Assembly (NCBI RefSeq): GCF_028369055.1
Contig: NZ_JAQNCZ010000001.1
Span: 310,001 to 374,000 of the forward strand
From: Cognatishimia sp. SS12
GTDB lineage: Bacteria; Pseudomonadota; Alphaproteobacteria; Rhodobacterales; Rhodobacteraceae
Direction: 5' to 3'
Length of the DNA stretch: 64,000 nucleotides
Shown: one piece after another, positions 8,241 to 17,380 of the stretch
Layout: each line of letters begins with the position of its first letter
How positions within the stretch are numbered: position 1 is the stretch's first letter
Notes under the pieces: model-generated
Databases searched by the model: none
Told to the model about the DNA's origin: nothing
The model's input: only the letters and a program-made list of their open reading frames with translations
Program-made: the position numbers and the translations under genes

Positions 8241-10115
8241 TTAGACTTTGCGCATGCCCATCACGCGGGCTCGGGCGCGCGGGTCGCTGTCAAACAGGCT
8301 GGCAAGCTGCTCGGTCATCGCGCCGGCCAGTTGCTCAACATCGGTGATGGTGACGGCCCGCTGGTAATAGCGGGTGACATCATGGCCGATCCCAATCGCC
8401 AAAAGCTCCACCTGACGGCGTTTTTCCACCATGGCAATCACATCGCGCAGGTGTTTTTCCAGGTAATTGGCTGCGTTGACCGACAGGGTGCTGTCATCCA
8501 CCGGCGCGCCATCGGAAATTACCATCAGGATCTTGCGCGCCTCAGGCCGGCCCGCCATGCGCCGATGCGCCCATTCCAGCGCCTCGCCGTCGATGTTTTC
8601 TTTCAGCAGGCCTTCTTTCATCATCAGCCCCAGATTGGGTCGCGTGCGCCGCCAAGGCGCGTCTGCCGACTTATAGATGATATGACGCAGATCGTTCAGG
8701 CGACCGGGCTGTTGCGGGCGACCATCCGCGAGCCATTCTTCGCGGGCCTGACCGCCTTTCCAGGCGCGCGTGGTAAAGCCGAGGATTTCGACCTTTACAT
8801 TACAGCGCTCCAGCGTGCGGGCCAGCACATCGGCGCAGATTGCGGCGATGGAAATCGGGCGCCCACGCATCGAGCCAGAGTTATCCAGCAGCAGCGTCAC
8901 GACTGTGTCGCGAAACTCTGTGTCTTTTTCGACTTTGAAGGACAGCGGCGTGGTCGGGTTGGCCACAACCCGCGCCAGACGCCCGGCATCCAGAATGCCC
9001 TCTTCCAGATCAAACTCCCAGCTGCGGTTCTGCTGGGCTTGCAGGCGGCGCTGCAATTTGTTGGCGAGGCGGCTGACCGCGCCCTTGAGGGGTTCCAGCT
9101 GCTGGTCAAGATAGGCGCGCAGGCGCTCTAGCTCTGCCGGTTCCGCAAGATCCTCGGCGCGAATTTCTTCGTCATGCTCAGAGCTGAACACAAGATAATC
9201 CGGGTCCGCATCGGACACGGGCTGCGGCGCGGGTGGCTCCAGCGGGGCCTCTCCTTCGGGCATTTCCACGTCATCGGCAAATTCATCCTCGGACATGTCG
9301 TCCATGGTGACTTGCGCCTCAGAACTGTCCTGCTGTTCTTCCTGTGAGGACTCGGGGGTGGCGTCGCTTTCGTCCTGATCGCTGTCATCCTGCCCGGTGC
9401 TATCGGGATCGGGCTCTTCGTCCTCTTGGGTTTCCGCCTCATCCTGCTGGTCATCTTCCAGATCGTCCGGGTCATCGCCGAGCTGATCGCCATAGCCAAG
9501 ATCATCGATAATCTGACGGGCGAATTTGGCGAATTTGGACTGGTCGGACAGCATCTCTTGCAGATCTTCGAGCGTGTCGCCCGCGTTCTGTTCGATAAAG
9601 CCGCGCCAGAGGTTCATCACATTGGCCGCCGCAGGGGGCAGGTCGCGCCCGGTCGCCAGGTGGCGCAACAGGTAGTTTGCGGCCATATCCAAAGGCGCGT
9701 CCGAAGCGGTGGTGATCTTGTCGTAGTTGCGCCCCCGCGCTTCGCTTTCAATTTTGGCGTCGATATTCACGGCGGTGCCGGGCATGTCGCGCGCGCCCAT
9801 CGCTTCGCAGCGTGCAATTTCCATCGCCTCAAACAGCTGCCGCGCCATACCCGCAGGCGGGGCATATTTCGCGAAGGTCGCATTGTTATGATAGCGGCGG
9901 TGCAAGGCCAGACTGTCGGCGGTCCCGCGCGCCAGCATGACCTCTTCGCGGGTCATGCGACGGCTGACCTGCGGCAAGCGCATCTGATCCCCAGACAGAC
10001 CCGAAGGGTCCACCGTGTAGGTGACGCCCAGATCCGGGTCATTGGCCATCACGCGGGTGGCCTCTGCCAAGGCTTTCTTGAACGGATCGGCCGGGTTGTC
10101 AGATGGTTTTGACAT
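8241..10115 (-). CDS. cobT: Cobaltochelatase subunit CobT
   Basis: CobT is the VWA-domain subunit that, with CobS, forms the ATPase partner of CobN for cobalt insertion into hydrogenobyrinic acid a,c-diamide in the aerobic cobalamin route. The 624-residue product has an N-terminal helical region, a very acidic low-complexity stretch of Asp, Glu, Gln and Ser at about 210-300, and a C-terminal VWA domain. Its MIDAS motif DNSGSMRG is near residue 406 and a second acidic motif ISDGAPVDD is near 540. I start it at 10115, where AAGGTA lies six bases before the ATG; an ATG six codons earlier has no such site. cobS lies directly upstream; cobN is not in the window. Confidence 0.95.
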   Translation of the reverse strand: MSKPSDNPADPFKKALAEATRVMANDPDLGVTYTVDPSGLSGDQMRLPQVSRRMTREEVMLARGTADSLALHRRYHNNATFAKYAPPAGMARQLFEAMEIARCEAMGARDMPGTAVNIDAKIESEARGRNYDKITTASDAPLDMAANYLLRHLATGRDLPPAAANVMNLWRGFIEQNAGDTLEDLQEMLSDQSKFAKFARQIIDDLGYGDQLGDDPDDLEDDQQDEAETQEDEEPDPDSTGQDDSDQDESDATPESSQEEQQDSSEAQVTMDDMSEDEFADDVEMPEGEAPLEPPAPQPVSDADPDYLVFSSEHDEEIRAEDLAEPAELERLRAYLDQQLEPLKGAVSRLANKLQRRLQAQQNRSWEFDLEEGILDAGRLARVVANPTTPLSFKVEKDTEFRDTVVTLLLDNSGSMRGRPISIAAICADVLARTLERCNVKVEILGFTTRAWKGGQAREEWLADGRPQQPGRLNDLRHIIYKSADAPWRRTRPNLGLMMKEGLLKENIDGEALEWAHRRMAGRPEARKILMVISDGAPVDDSTLSVNAANYLEKHLRDVIAMVEKRRQVELLAIGIGHDVTRYYQRAVTITDVEQLAGAMTEQLASLFDSDPRARARVMGMRKV

Positions 10116-10147
10116 GCGATCTACCTTGTTCATTCACATCGACGGGG

Positions 10148-10203
10148 GCAAGGGGCGGCGCACCGCCCGGCTTGCTGTCTGCTTTGGCCTGCGAGGTCAG
10201 GCC
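10148..10203 (-). repeat. Two hairpins between cobS and cobT
   Basis: Two consecutive dyads fill the cobS-cobT spacer. GGCCTG/CAGGCC (10186-10203) has a 6-base loop. GCAAG-GGGCGG / CCGCCC-(GG)-CTTGC (10148-10175) is an 11-pair stem with a 4-base loop and a 2-base bulge. Neither has a T tract, so these look like RNA-processing or stability elements rather than terminators. Confidence 0.55.
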
Positions 10204-10212
10204 CCCCGGGCT

Positions 10213-11199
10213 TTAGCCCAGGCTCAGGCTTGCGGCGCTTTCTGGCAGCTCTTCGTCAAACAGGCGCTGATAGAATTCAGCAACGGTCTGGCGCTCAAGC
10301 TCGTCACATTTGTTCAGGAAGCTGAGGCGGAAGGCATAGCCGATGTCGCGGAAAATCTCGGCGTTTTGCGCCCAGGCAATCACGGTGCGCGGGGACATGA
10401 CTGTCGACAGATCGCCATTCATAAAGGCGGTGCGGGTCAGATCCGCGACCGTTACCATCTGCTTGATCGTCTTGCGGCCCGCTTCGGTGTTGTAATGCGG
10501 CGTCTTGGACAGAACGATATTGGTTTCGGCATCGATGCTCAGATAGTTGAGCGTCGCCACCAGAGACCAGCGGTCCATCTGCGCTTGGTTGATCTGCTGT
10601 GTGCCGTGATAGAGCCCGGTGGTGTCACCCAGGCCCACGGTGTTGGCCGTGGCAAACAGGCGGAAATACGGGTGCGGGGTGATGATTTCATTCTGATCCA
10701 GCAGGGTCAGCTTGCCGTCATGTTCCAGCACGCGCTGGATCACAAACATCACGTCGGCGCGGCCGGCGTCATATTCGTCAAACACAATCGCCACCGGGTT
10801 GCGCAGCGCCCAGGGCAGAATGCCTTCGTGAAATTCTGTCACCTGCTTGCCGTCGCGCAGTTTGATGGCGTCTTTACCGATCAGGTCGATCCGGCTGATG
10901 TGGCTATCAAGGTTCACACGCACTGACGGCCAATTCAGCCGTGCAGCCACCTGTTCGATGTGGGTGGATTTACCGGTGCCGTGATAGCCCTGGATCATCA
11001 CGCGGCGGTTGTGGCCAAAGCCCGCAAGGATGGCGAGCGTGGTGTCCGGGTCAAATTTATAGGTCGGATCCACAGCGGGCACGCGGTCGGTCCGCTCTGC
11101 AAAGCCTTTGACCGTCATATCCGTGTCGATGCCAAACACATCGCGTACCGAAATGGTCTCGGTGGGTTTTGCGTTGATGTCGGTCATGCCATCCGCCAT
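10213..11199 (-). CDS. cobS: Cobaltochelatase subunit CobS
   Basis: AAA+ ATPase of the MoxR/chelatase type that pairs with CobT to energise cobalt insertion by CobN. The 328-residue product has the Walker A motif GYHGTGKST at residues 71-79 and Walker [11 protein letters not shown] at 137-146. The sensor region around [13 protein letters not shown] carries the conserved Asn. AAGGA seven bases before the ATG at 11199 supports the start. A stem over the stop codon (GGGCT/AGCCC) and two hairpins separate it from cobT, 97 bases downstream. I looked for a cobalamin riboswitch in the 288 bases upstream and did not find one. Confidence 0.96.
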   Translation of the reverse strand: MADGMTDINAKPTETISVRDVFGIDTDMTVKGFAERTDRVPAVDPTYKFDPDTTLAILAGFGHNRRVMIQGYHGTGKSTHIEQVAARLNWPSVRVNLDSHISRIDLIGKDAIKLRDGKQVTEFHEGILPWALRNPVAIVFDEYDAGRADVMFVIQRVLEHDGKLTLLDQNEIITPHPYFRLFATANTVGLGDTTGLYHGTQQINQAQMDRWSLVATLNYLSIDAETNIVLSKTPHYNTEAGRKTIKQMVTVADLTRTAFMNGDLSTVMSPRTVIAWAQNAEIFRDIGYAFRLSFLNKCDELERQTVAEFYQRLFDEELPESAASLSLG

Positions 11200-11487
11200 G
11201 TCATTGTCCTTCTTGCATCGGCCTTGGCCGCGTCATCTCTGAGTATGGGTGCAACATATCGTTGCGCCGCGCGAGGGAAAGGGAAAAAGCGTCGTTTCCG
11301 GGATGCTGCGCCGGAAAACTCTGCGGAACGGGCCAAGTGGCCCCATAGAAACGCGCCAACTGGGCGCATCGGCGAAGGTAGGGCGGGCCTCACGCGGATG
11401 TGAGGCGTTTTGCTTTGCAATCCAGCCTCTGATTTTTGACTGTGGCACCAACCGTGCTGCCCGCACATTGCCAAAGGATTGCTGATC

Positions 11488-11961
11488 ATGACCCGCCGAG
11501 AACTGCTGCTAGGGGGCGTTGCCCTATCTGTTATGGGCGGATGGGCCGCATCGCGCGCCAGCGCGGCGGGCACGTTTGAGGTCACGCGCACCGAAAGCGA
11601 ATGGCGCGCCATGCTGACGCCGTTGCAATATAAGGTAATGCGCGAAGAGGGCACTGAGCGTGCCTTTACTTCGCCGCTGGACAAAAATTGGGCCGATGGC
11701 ACCTATCACTGTCGCGGCTGTGACCTGCCGCTTTATTCTTCAGAACACAAATATGACAGCGGCACCGGCTGGCCGAGTTTCTATCGCGTGATGAAAGATG
11801 CCATTGGCACCAAGCCGGACCGCATCCGCCTGCGGGTCTATACCGAGGCCCATTGCCGCCGCTGTGGCAGCCATTTGGGCCATATCTTTGACGATGGTCC
11901 CAAACCCACCGGCAAACGTCATTGCATCAACGGTGTGTCGCTGGTGTTCAAGGCCGCATAG
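11488..11961 (+). CDS. msrB: Tat-exported peptide methionine-(R)-sulfoxide reductase MsrB
   Basis: Reduces the R epimer of methionine sulfoxide in proteins. The 157-residue protein carries an N-terminal twin-arginine signal (TRRELLLGG, then a hydrophobic stretch and cleavage probably after ASA or SAA near residue 27), so it should act in the periplasm. Zinc cysteines are in CRGC (C75, C78) and CRRC (C123, C126), and the catalytic Cys is in RHCING (C146). GTGWPSFYR and GSHLGHIFDDGP are family signatures. The ATG at 11488 is preceded by AAAGGA; a TTG three codons earlier is not needed. Transcribed divergently from cobS. The 288-base spacer holds a CCTCAC/GTGAGG hairpin (about 11389-11406) but no promoter I can trust. 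Confidence 0.93.
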   Translation: MTRRELLLGGVALSVMGGWAASRASAAGTFEVTRTESEWRAMLTPLQYKVMREEGTERAFTSPLDKNWADGTYHCRGCDLPLYSSEHKYDSGTGWPSFYRVMKDAIGTKPDRIRLRVYTEAHCRRCGSHLGHIFDDGPKPTGKRHCINGVSLVFKAA

Positions 11962-12065
11962 CGCGCACGCCTCAAAAGGCAAAGTCGCCCTCAACACAAT
12001 GAAGTGATGGGAAAAGCCGCGCGCATTCTGATCCGAAACCTCAGGCACTCCGTATCCCCTGCATA

Positions 12066-12082
12066 CCCAACGCGATGTTGGG
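12066..12082 (+). repeat. Small hairpin in the leader of the fasciclin gene
   Basis: CCCAAC/GTTGGG with a 5-base loop lies 9 bases before the AGGAGA ribosome site of the next gene. It may protect or regulate that transcript; this is inference. Confidence 0.4.
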
Positions 12083-12104
12083 CGAATTTGACAGGAGATA
12101 TAGA

Positions 12105-12668
12105 ATGCAACTCGTTAAAACTCTGGCGCTTGGCTTCACACTTGCAGCAGGTACGGCCTTTGCGGGCAGCCACGCAGCCAAGGAAAACCCGATGGTTGGC
12201 GGCGCAAAGATGATGGCGGATATGAACATCGTGGAAAACGCGGTGAACTCTGCTGATCACACCACGCTGGTTGCCGCAGTGGGCGCAGCCGGTCTGGTTG
12301 AGACGCTGCAAAGCGAGGGGCCATTTACCGTGTTTGCACCGACCAATGCCGCGTTTGACGCGCTGCCCGCGGGCACTGTCGACACGCTGCTGAAGCCGGA
12401 AAACAAGGAGATGCTGACCAAGATTCTGACCTGCCATGTTGTGGCGGCCGACGTGATGAGCGAAGCCCTGGTGGGCATGATCTCGGATGCAGATGGGGCC
12501 TATGACATTGAAACCGTTGGCGGCTGCACCCTGACCGCTATGGTCGAGGGCGAGATGGTGAAAATCAAAGACGAAAAAGGTGGCATGGCCACCGTGACCA
12601 TTGCGGATGTCAAACAATCCAACGGTGTGATCCATGTGATCGACGCGGTTCTTCTGCCTGCTGAATAA
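12105..12668 (+). CDS. Secreted fasciclin (FAS1) domain protein
   Basis: A 187-residue exported protein. A Sec signal peptide covers about the first 21 residues (LALGFTLAAGTAFA, cleaved after AFA). The rest is one FAS1 domain with the H1 segment (LVAAVGAAGLVETLQSEGPFTVFAPTNAAFDALP) and the later ILTCHVV and GVIHVIDAVLLP segments. FAS1 proteins of bacteria are generally adhesion or surface proteins; the exact role is unknown. Two cysteines (in LTCHVV and GGCTL) could form a disulfide in the periplasm. The start is fixed by AGGAGATATAGA before the ATG. The gene stands alone and has its own strong terminator. Confidence 0.9.
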   Translation: MQLVKTLALGFTLAAGTAFAGSHAAKENPMVGGAKMMADMNIVENAVNSADHTTLVAAVGAAGLVETLQSEGPFTVFAPTNAAFDALPAGTVDTLLKPENKEMLTKILTCHVVAADVMSEALVGMISDADGAYDIETVGGCTLTAMVEGEMVKIKDEKGGMATVTIADVKQSNGVIHVIDAVLLPAE

Positions 12669-12694
12669 GTCAGCTGGCATTGCCGCTGAACACG

Positions 12695-12732
12695 AAGGGC
12701 CACCCATGGCATTCATGGGTGGCCCTTTTTTC
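12695..12732 (+). terminator. Rho-independent terminator of the fasciclin gene
   Basis: A perfect 12-base stem, GGGCCACCCATG (12697-12708) and CATGGGTGGCCC (12714-12725), has a 5-base loop and six T residues after it. It sits between two convergent genes. Confidence 0.95.
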
Positions 12733-12749
12733 TATTTTGGAACAGTCGC

Positions 12750-13370
12750 TTATTTAAAGCTGTTGCTGTCCTTGATCTGATCCCAGGCCCAGACCACCTC
12801 TTGCAGCTGTTCTTCCTGGCTGCGGTCGCCGCCATTCATATCCGGGTGCAGCACTTTGATCAGCTTTTTATAGGCTTTGCGGATCTCGGCCTTGGACCAA
12901 TCATCCTTGGCCTCAAGAATATCAATGGCGCGGCGCTCGGTTGGAGGCAGGCGGCGGCCGACGGCGTGGCGGCCCGGGTTCTGCGTGGCATTGCCGCCCA
13001 GCACCTGATGCGGATCCTCAATGCCCAGGCGTGCCCAAGCGCGCGCCTCGGGGTCATCCATGCGCTTTGTCTCACGCTCCCAGACTTTGTCTTTGGATTT
13101 CTGGGCGTTGGTCTCGGCCTCGGTCTTGCCCTCAAAGAAGCTCCACTGCGCGTTATACTCGCGCACGTGGTCTTTGCAGAACCAGCGATATTCATCCAGA
13201 ACATCCGGTGCTTTGGGCGCACGGTATTTGCCGGCCTCTTCGCAACCATCCTTTTCACAGACACGTGTAGAGGTGGCGGACTCCCCAGACATACTGCGTC
13301 GCCCGCGCGGATTTTTCTTCTTCGCGGAAGAGACAGACATGTCAAAACCGAAGGGATCTGTTTTTGCCAT
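12750..13370 (-). CDS. J-domain protein with N-terminal Cys/His cluster
   Basis: A 206-residue soluble protein with a C-terminal J domain (about residues 150-206). It includes AEIRKAYKKLIKVLHPDMNGGD with the essential HPD, so it should stimulate a DnaK-type ATPase. The N-terminal part is basic (KKKNPRGRR) and holds CEKDGCEEAG and WFCKDH, a possible zinc site of C-x4-C and C-x2-H; metal binding is inference. AAGGTG lies five bases before the ATG. It is divergent from a bolA gene with 72 bases between them, and is near cobS/cobT, an arrangement I recall from related genomes. Confidence 0.85.
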   Translation of the reverse strand: MAKTDPFGFDMSVSSAKKKNPRGRRSMSGESATSTRVCEKDGCEEAGKYRAPKAPDVLDEYRWFCKDHVREYNAQWSFFEGKTEAETNAQKSKDKVWERETKRMDDPEARAWARLGIEDPHQVLGGNATQNPGRHAVGRRLPPTERRAIDILEAKDDWSKAEIRKAYKKLIKVLHPDMNGGDRSQEEQLQEVVWAWDQIKDSNSFK

Positions 13371-13442
13371 GGTTCACCTTTTCGACTCGAAGCCGAGAGT
13401 TTAATCTATTGGTCGCCAGATTGAAGGGGGCAGATAGAAAAA

Positions 13443-13700
13443 ATGCGCGTCAAAGATGAAATTCATGAGCGGTTGTCCGCAGCTTTCCAACCACGGGAGC
13501 TGCAGGTGGTCGATGACAGCGAAAGCCACCGTGGCCATGCTGGATACCAAGAGGGCGGTGAAAGCCATTTCAACGTGAGAATTCGGTCAGAAGCCTTTGA
13601 AAATAAGTCACGTTTGCAGCGCCATCGCGCGGTGCATGAGGCGATTGGCAAGGATCTGGTAGCCCGCATTCATGCGCTGGCGCTGGATATCGACAGCTAG
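13443..13700 (+). CDS. BolA family protein
   Basis: An 85-residue BolA fold protein. The segments SHRGHAGYQEGGESHFNV and RLQRHRAVHEAI are characteristic, with the conserved His residues that, in BolA/monothiol-glutaredoxin pairs, help hold a [2Fe-2S] cluster. Members act in iron-sulfur handling or as transcription factors; sequence alone does not decide. The start codon sits in an A-rich stretch with a purine-rich GAAGGGGG further up. It is convergent with the DUF4177 gene, with only two bases between the stop codons. Confidence 0.92.
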   Translation: MRVKDEIHERLSAAFQPRELQVVDDSESHRGHAGYQEGGESHFNVRIRSEAFENKSRLQRHRAVHEAIGKDLVARIHALALDIDS

Positions 13701-13702
13701 GA

Positions 13703-14152
13703 TTATTCGGCTGGCAGGTCTTTTTTCGCGGCCCGTGCCCGGTTGCGCAGGGCGGCGGGCAGCGCGCTGGGTTTCTCTGCGTGCAGGGACGCGGGGGCGC
13801 TGTCCTCTTCGGTGTCCTGTATCGGCGGCTCTGCCGGTTCTGCTGGCATGTCGGTGACATTGGCCGCTTCTTGAATAGGCAGTGGGTCTGCGACCACAGG
13901 TACCTCAGCGACAAGCGCCTCTTTCAGGCGCCGGAACACCATCACGCTGCGAAAAACCGTTGTGGTGCTGCGCAGCCCGCTGCGTTCTTCGCTCGGTAGG
14001 GTTTCGCTGCGCCAGAATTCCCAGCGGTCCGCCGCCAGGTCATTCATCAACGTTTCCAGCGCATATGCAAAACGCGCCTCGGGCTTTTTCACACCGCGCG
14101 CCTTGCGGCCCTTGCTGGGGGCAGGCACGACTTTGTACTCGTACAGATCCAT
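13703..14152 (-). CDS. DUF4177-type protein with Pro/Glu-rich tail
   Basis: A 149-residue protein. The first 75 residues (YEYKVVPAPSKG, then LMNDLAADRWEFWRSETLPSEER and a VFRSVMVFRR strand) match the DUF4177 pattern, a small domain of unknown function. The remainder (about 85-149) is low-complexity, rich in Ala, Pro and Glu, and ends with a basic patch (RNRARAAKKD). GGAAG before the ATG supports the start. Divergent from the photolyase gene. Confidence 0.75.
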   Translation of the reverse strand: MDLYEYKVVPAPSKGRKARGVKKPEARFAYALETLMNDLAADRWEFWRSETLPSEERSGLRSTTTVFRSVMVFRRLKEALVAEVPVVADPLPIQEAANVTDMPAEPAEPPIQDTEEDSAPASLHAEKPSALPAALRNRARAAKKDLPAE

Positions 14153-14297
14153 CGGTATCTTCCATCTGGGGCGCGTTACGCGGCGGGGTTTAGCAAGCTT
14201 TCGGCAGGCTGTCTGGCCCGATTGCGCCCAACGCGCAGATTGCGGCAGCTCTGTTGCCCAAAAATCCCAGCCTGAAGAACTTGGAATTTTCTTTCAT

Positions 14298-14325
14298 CCA
14301 AATGATTTGGCGCTACGTATGCCAA
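14298..14325. promoter_or_regulatory. Overlapping dyads upstream of the photolyase gene
   Basis: CCAAAT-G-ATTTGG (14298-14310) overlaps TTGGC-N9-GCCAA (14307-14325), ending 19 bases before the photolyase start. It is a candidate regulator site between divergent genes; no factor can be named. Confidence 0.4.
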
Positions 14326-14344
14326 GAGACGAATAGGGGGACTT

Positions 14345-15757
14345 ATGCCAGAGAATGCGCCAATTTTGCTGTGGATGCGCCGTGACTTTCGGCTTGCCGA
14401 TCATCCGGCGCTGGCCAAAGCGGCGGCTTTGGGACGGCCTGTGGTGCCGGTCTTTGTGCTGGACGAGGTGGCCGAGACCTATGGCGCAGCCCCCAAATGG
14501 CGGCTTGAAGCGGCGATCAGGCATTTTGCGGCGGAGCTGGAAAAAATCGGATCGCGCCTGATCCTGCGCCGGGGCGGCGCGCAAGAGGTGTTGCTGGCGC
14601 TGGCTGCGGAAATTGGGGCCAGCCAAGTGCTGTGGACCCGCGCTTATGACCCCGATGCCATTGCGCGGGACACGCGCGTTAAGGCGGCGCTGAAACAGGC
14701 GGGGTATGCGGCTGAAAGCCTGCCGGGCCATTTGATGTTTGAACCCTGGGATGTCGCGCCAAAGCAGGGCAATTATTTCAAGGTTTACAGTGCCTTCTGG
14801 CGCGCGGTCAAAGAACGCCCGGTGGCGGATCTGTCCGCGAAGGCGACGCAGTTGACCGCGCCAAAGCAGTGGCCACACAGCGACGATCTGGCTGGCTGGC
14901 AGCTCTCGCGCGCCATGAACCAGGGCGCAGCGGTGCTTGCGAAATACGCAGTGGTCGGCGAGGCGGCGGCGCAGGCGCGGCTGGATCAGTTTATCGACAC
15001 CGCAATTGACACCTACAAAGAGGCGCGCGATTTCCCGGATCGCCCCGCCACCTCGGGCCTGTCGGAGAACCTCGCCTGGGGGGAGATCAGCCCGGCGCGT
15101 CTTTGGTTTGCGGGGCAACGGGCACTGGAGGCAGGCGCAAAGGGCGCGGAGCATTTTCTGAAAGAAGTGGTCTGGCGCGAATTTGCCTATCATCTGGTCT
15201 ATCACACCCCGCGCATCACTTCGCAGAACTGGCGCGGTGAATGGGATGGGTTTGGCTGGTCAGAGGCCGAGGATGCAGCGGTGAGGCGCTGGCAACAGGG
15301 GCGCACTGGCGTGCCTTTGGTCGATGCGGCCATGCGCGAAATGTATGTGACCGGCACCATGCACAATCGCGGGCGCATGATTGTCGCGTCCTATCTGACC
15401 AAACACATGCTGACCCATTGGCGTATCGGCCAGAAATGGTTTGAAGATTGCCTGATTGATTGGGACCCCGCGGCCAATGCCATGGGCTGGCAATGGGTGG
15501 CCGGGTCGGGCCCGGATGCCGCGCCCTATTTTCGGGTGTTCAATCCGCAGCTTCAGGCCAAGAAATTTGACGCAGACAGCCGTTATGTCAGCCGTTTTGT
15601 GGCAGAGCTGGTCGACACGCCCGCCCGCGAAGCGCTTGATTTCTATGCGGCCTGTCCTCGGTCTTGGGGGCTGACGCCCAAGGATGATTATCCTGATCCA
15701 GTGGTCGGCATAGACGAAGGCCGCAAGCGTGCGCTCGCGGCCTATGAAAATCGGTGA
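14345..15757 (+). CDS. phrB: Deoxyribodipyrimidine photolyase
   Basis: Light-driven repair of cyclobutane pyrimidine dimers with FAD. The 470-residue protein starts with the antenna-domain strand ILLWMRRDFRLADHPAL. The FAD domain contains NRGRMIVASYLTKHMLTHW and the family signature MGWQWVAGSGPDAAPYFRVF near 380-400. Trp and Asn residues typical of class I CPD photolyases are present (WREFAYHL, DAAMREMYVTGTMHNRGR). The length is normal. GGGGG lies about five bases before the ATG. Convergent with gatB, 15 bases apart. A cryptochrome function cannot be excluded from sequence. Confidence 0.94.
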   Translation: MPENAPILLWMRRDFRLADHPALAKAAALGRPVVPVFVLDEVAETYGAAPKWRLEAAIRHFAAELEKIGSRLILRRGGAQEVLLALAAEIGASQVLWTRAYDPDAIARDTRVKAALKQAGYAAESLPGHLMFEPWDVAPKQGNYFKVYSAFWRAVKERPVADLSAKATQLTAPKQWPHSDDLAGWQLSRAMNQGAAVLAKYAVVGEAAAQARLDQFIDTAIDTYKEARDFPDRPATSGLSENLAWGEISPARLWFAGQRALEAGAKGAEHFLKEVVWREFAYHLVYHTPRITSQNWRGEWDGFGWSEAEDAAVRRWQQGRTGVPLVDAAMREMYVTGTMHNRGRMIVASYLTKHMLTHWRIGQKWFEDCLIDWDPAANAMGWQWVAGSGPDAAPYFRVFNPQLQAKKFDADSRYVSRFVAELVDTPAREALDFYAACPRSWGLTPKDDYPDPVVGIDEGRKRALAAYENR

Positions 15758-15772
15758 TCGGGTAGGGTGCGC

Positions 15773-17284
15773 TTAGCCTTTCAGCTTTTGCGCCACCAGC
15801 TGGTTGACCGCCTTTGGGTTGGCCTTGCCGCCGGTGGCTTTCATCACCTGACCGACAAACCAGCCCGCGAGCTTGGGGTTTTCCTTGGCTTTTTCGACCT
15901 GCGCCGGATTGGCGGCGATGATCTCATCCAGCGCCGCCTCGATGGCGCCGGTGTCTGTCACCTGCTTCATGCCGCGCGCATCGACGATTTCAGCCGGATC
16001 ACCGCCCTCGGTATAGACGATTTCAAACAGATCCTTGGCGATCTTGCCGGAAATTGCATCCGAACTGATCAGATCAATGATCCCGCCCAGCTGCGCAGGC
16101 GACAGCGGGCTTTCGGTGATGGTTTTGTCGTCTTTCTTCAGACGCCCAAAGAGTTCGTTGATCACCCAGTTGGCGGCCAGTTTGCCATTGCGCCCGTGGG
16201 CGACCGATTCAAAATAGGCGGCGTTTTCAGCCTCTGCGGTCAACACGGATGCGTCATATTCGGACAGGCCGAAGTCATTGACGAAACGCGCTTTTTTCTC
16301 GTCAGGCAGTTCGGGTAGCGCGGCGGCAATATCGTCCACCCAAGCCTGTTCAATCTCAAGTGGCAGCAGGTCAGGATCGGGGAAATACCGATAATCATGC
16401 GCCTCTTCTTTGGACCGCATGGAGCGGGTTTCGTTTTTGTCCGCGTCATACAGGCGGGTTTCCTGATCCACGGTGCCGCCCGCTTCGACAATGGCGATCT
16501 GACGGCGCGCTTCGTATTCGATGGCGGCTTGGATAAACCGCATGGAGTTCATGTTCTTGATCTCGCAGCGCGTGCCGAGATGCGAGAAGTCCTGCGTTTC
16601 CATGTATTTTTCATACTGACCTGGACGGCAGATCGACACGTTGACGTCCGCGCGCAGGTTGCCGTTTTGCATATTGCCATCGCAGGTGCCGAGATACCGC
16701 AGGATCTGGCGCAGCTTGGTGACATAGGCGGCGGCTTCTTCGGGGCCGCGGATGTCCGGGCGGCTGACGATTTCCATCAGCGCCACGCCAGTCCGGTTGA
16801 GGTCCACAAAGGACATGTTCGGGTCCATGTCGTGTACGGATTTGCCGGCGTCCTGTTCCAGGTGAATGCGCTCAATGCGCACCTTGCGGGCCACACCCGG
16901 GCCCATATCGACGATAATTTCACCTTCGCCGACAATCGGATGATAAAGCTGGGAAATCTGATAGCCCTGCGGCAGATCCGGGTAGAAATAATTCTTGCGG
17001 TCAAAGGCGGATTTCAGGTTGATATCCGCATTCAGACCCAGGCCGGTGCGCACGGCCTGCTCAACGCAGTATTCGTTGATGGTGGGCAACATGCCGGGCA
17101 TGGCGGCATCCACAAAGGACACATTGGCGTTCGGCTCTGCGCCGAATTTCGTCGAGGCCGCAGAGAAGAGTTTCGCGTTGGAGCTGACCTGCGCGTGCAC
17201 TTCCATCCCGATCACAAGTTCCCAGTCATGTTTCGCGCCCGCGATGACTTTGGGTTTCGGGGTTTCGTATGTCAGGTCCAGCAT
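15773..17284 (-). CDS. gatB: Asp-tRNA(Asn)/Glu-tRNA(Gln) amidotransferase subunit B
   Basis: GatB is the kinase/tRNA-binding subunit of GatCAB, which converts Glu-tRNA(Gln) and Asp-tRNA(Asn) to the amidated forms. The 503-residue protein shows GMEVHAQ near the N terminus, the signature [17 protein letters not shown] near 180, the [12 protein letters not shown]-like segment ([15 protein letters not shown]), and a YqeY-like C-terminal helical tail ending in LVAQKLKG. I chose the ATG at 17284, with GGAG nine bases upstream; an ATG five codons earlier (17299) has a site too close to it. gatA and gatC are not in the window. Confidence 0.95.
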   Translation of the reverse strand: MLDLTYETPKPKVIAGAKHDWELVIGMEVHAQVSSNAKLFSAASTKFGAEPNANVSFVDAAMPGMLPTINEYCVEQAVRTGLGLNADINLKSAFDRKNYFYPDLPQGYQISQLYHPIVGEGEIIVDMGPGVARKVRIERIHLEQDAGKSVHDMDPNMSFVDLNRTGVALMEIVSRPDIRGPEEAAAYVTKLRQILRYLGTCDGNMQNGNLRADVNVSICRPGQYEKYMETQDFSHLGTRCEIKNMNSMRFIQAAIEYEARRQIAIVEAGGTVDQETRLYDADKNETRSMRSKEEAHDYRYFPDPDLLPLEIEQAWVDDIAAALPELPDEKKARFVNDFGLSEYDASVLTAEAENAAYFESVAHGRNGKLAANWVINELFGRLKKDDKTITESPLSPAQLGGIIDLISSDAISGKIAKDLFEIVYTEGGDPAEIVDARGMKQVTDTGAIEAALDEIIAANPAQVEKAKENPKLAGWFVGQVMKATGGKANPKAVNQLVAQKLKG

Positions 17285-17380
17285 CTGCCGTCGCTCCATT
17301 TTCCTGTGTCAGATCGCGTTCTAAGACAGGGCGCGGGCCGGGGCAAGAGGCACCGCGCGCGAAAGGGGCGGCAGGGGCCG

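Noticed and set aside
11200-11487. A cobalamin riboswitch or plus-strand terminator upstream of cobS/msrB
   Set aside because: I found no B12-box-like conserved segment. The CCTCAC/GTGAGG hairpin with CGTTTTG has no plus-strand gene before it to terminate, so it is left as an unassigned hairpin.
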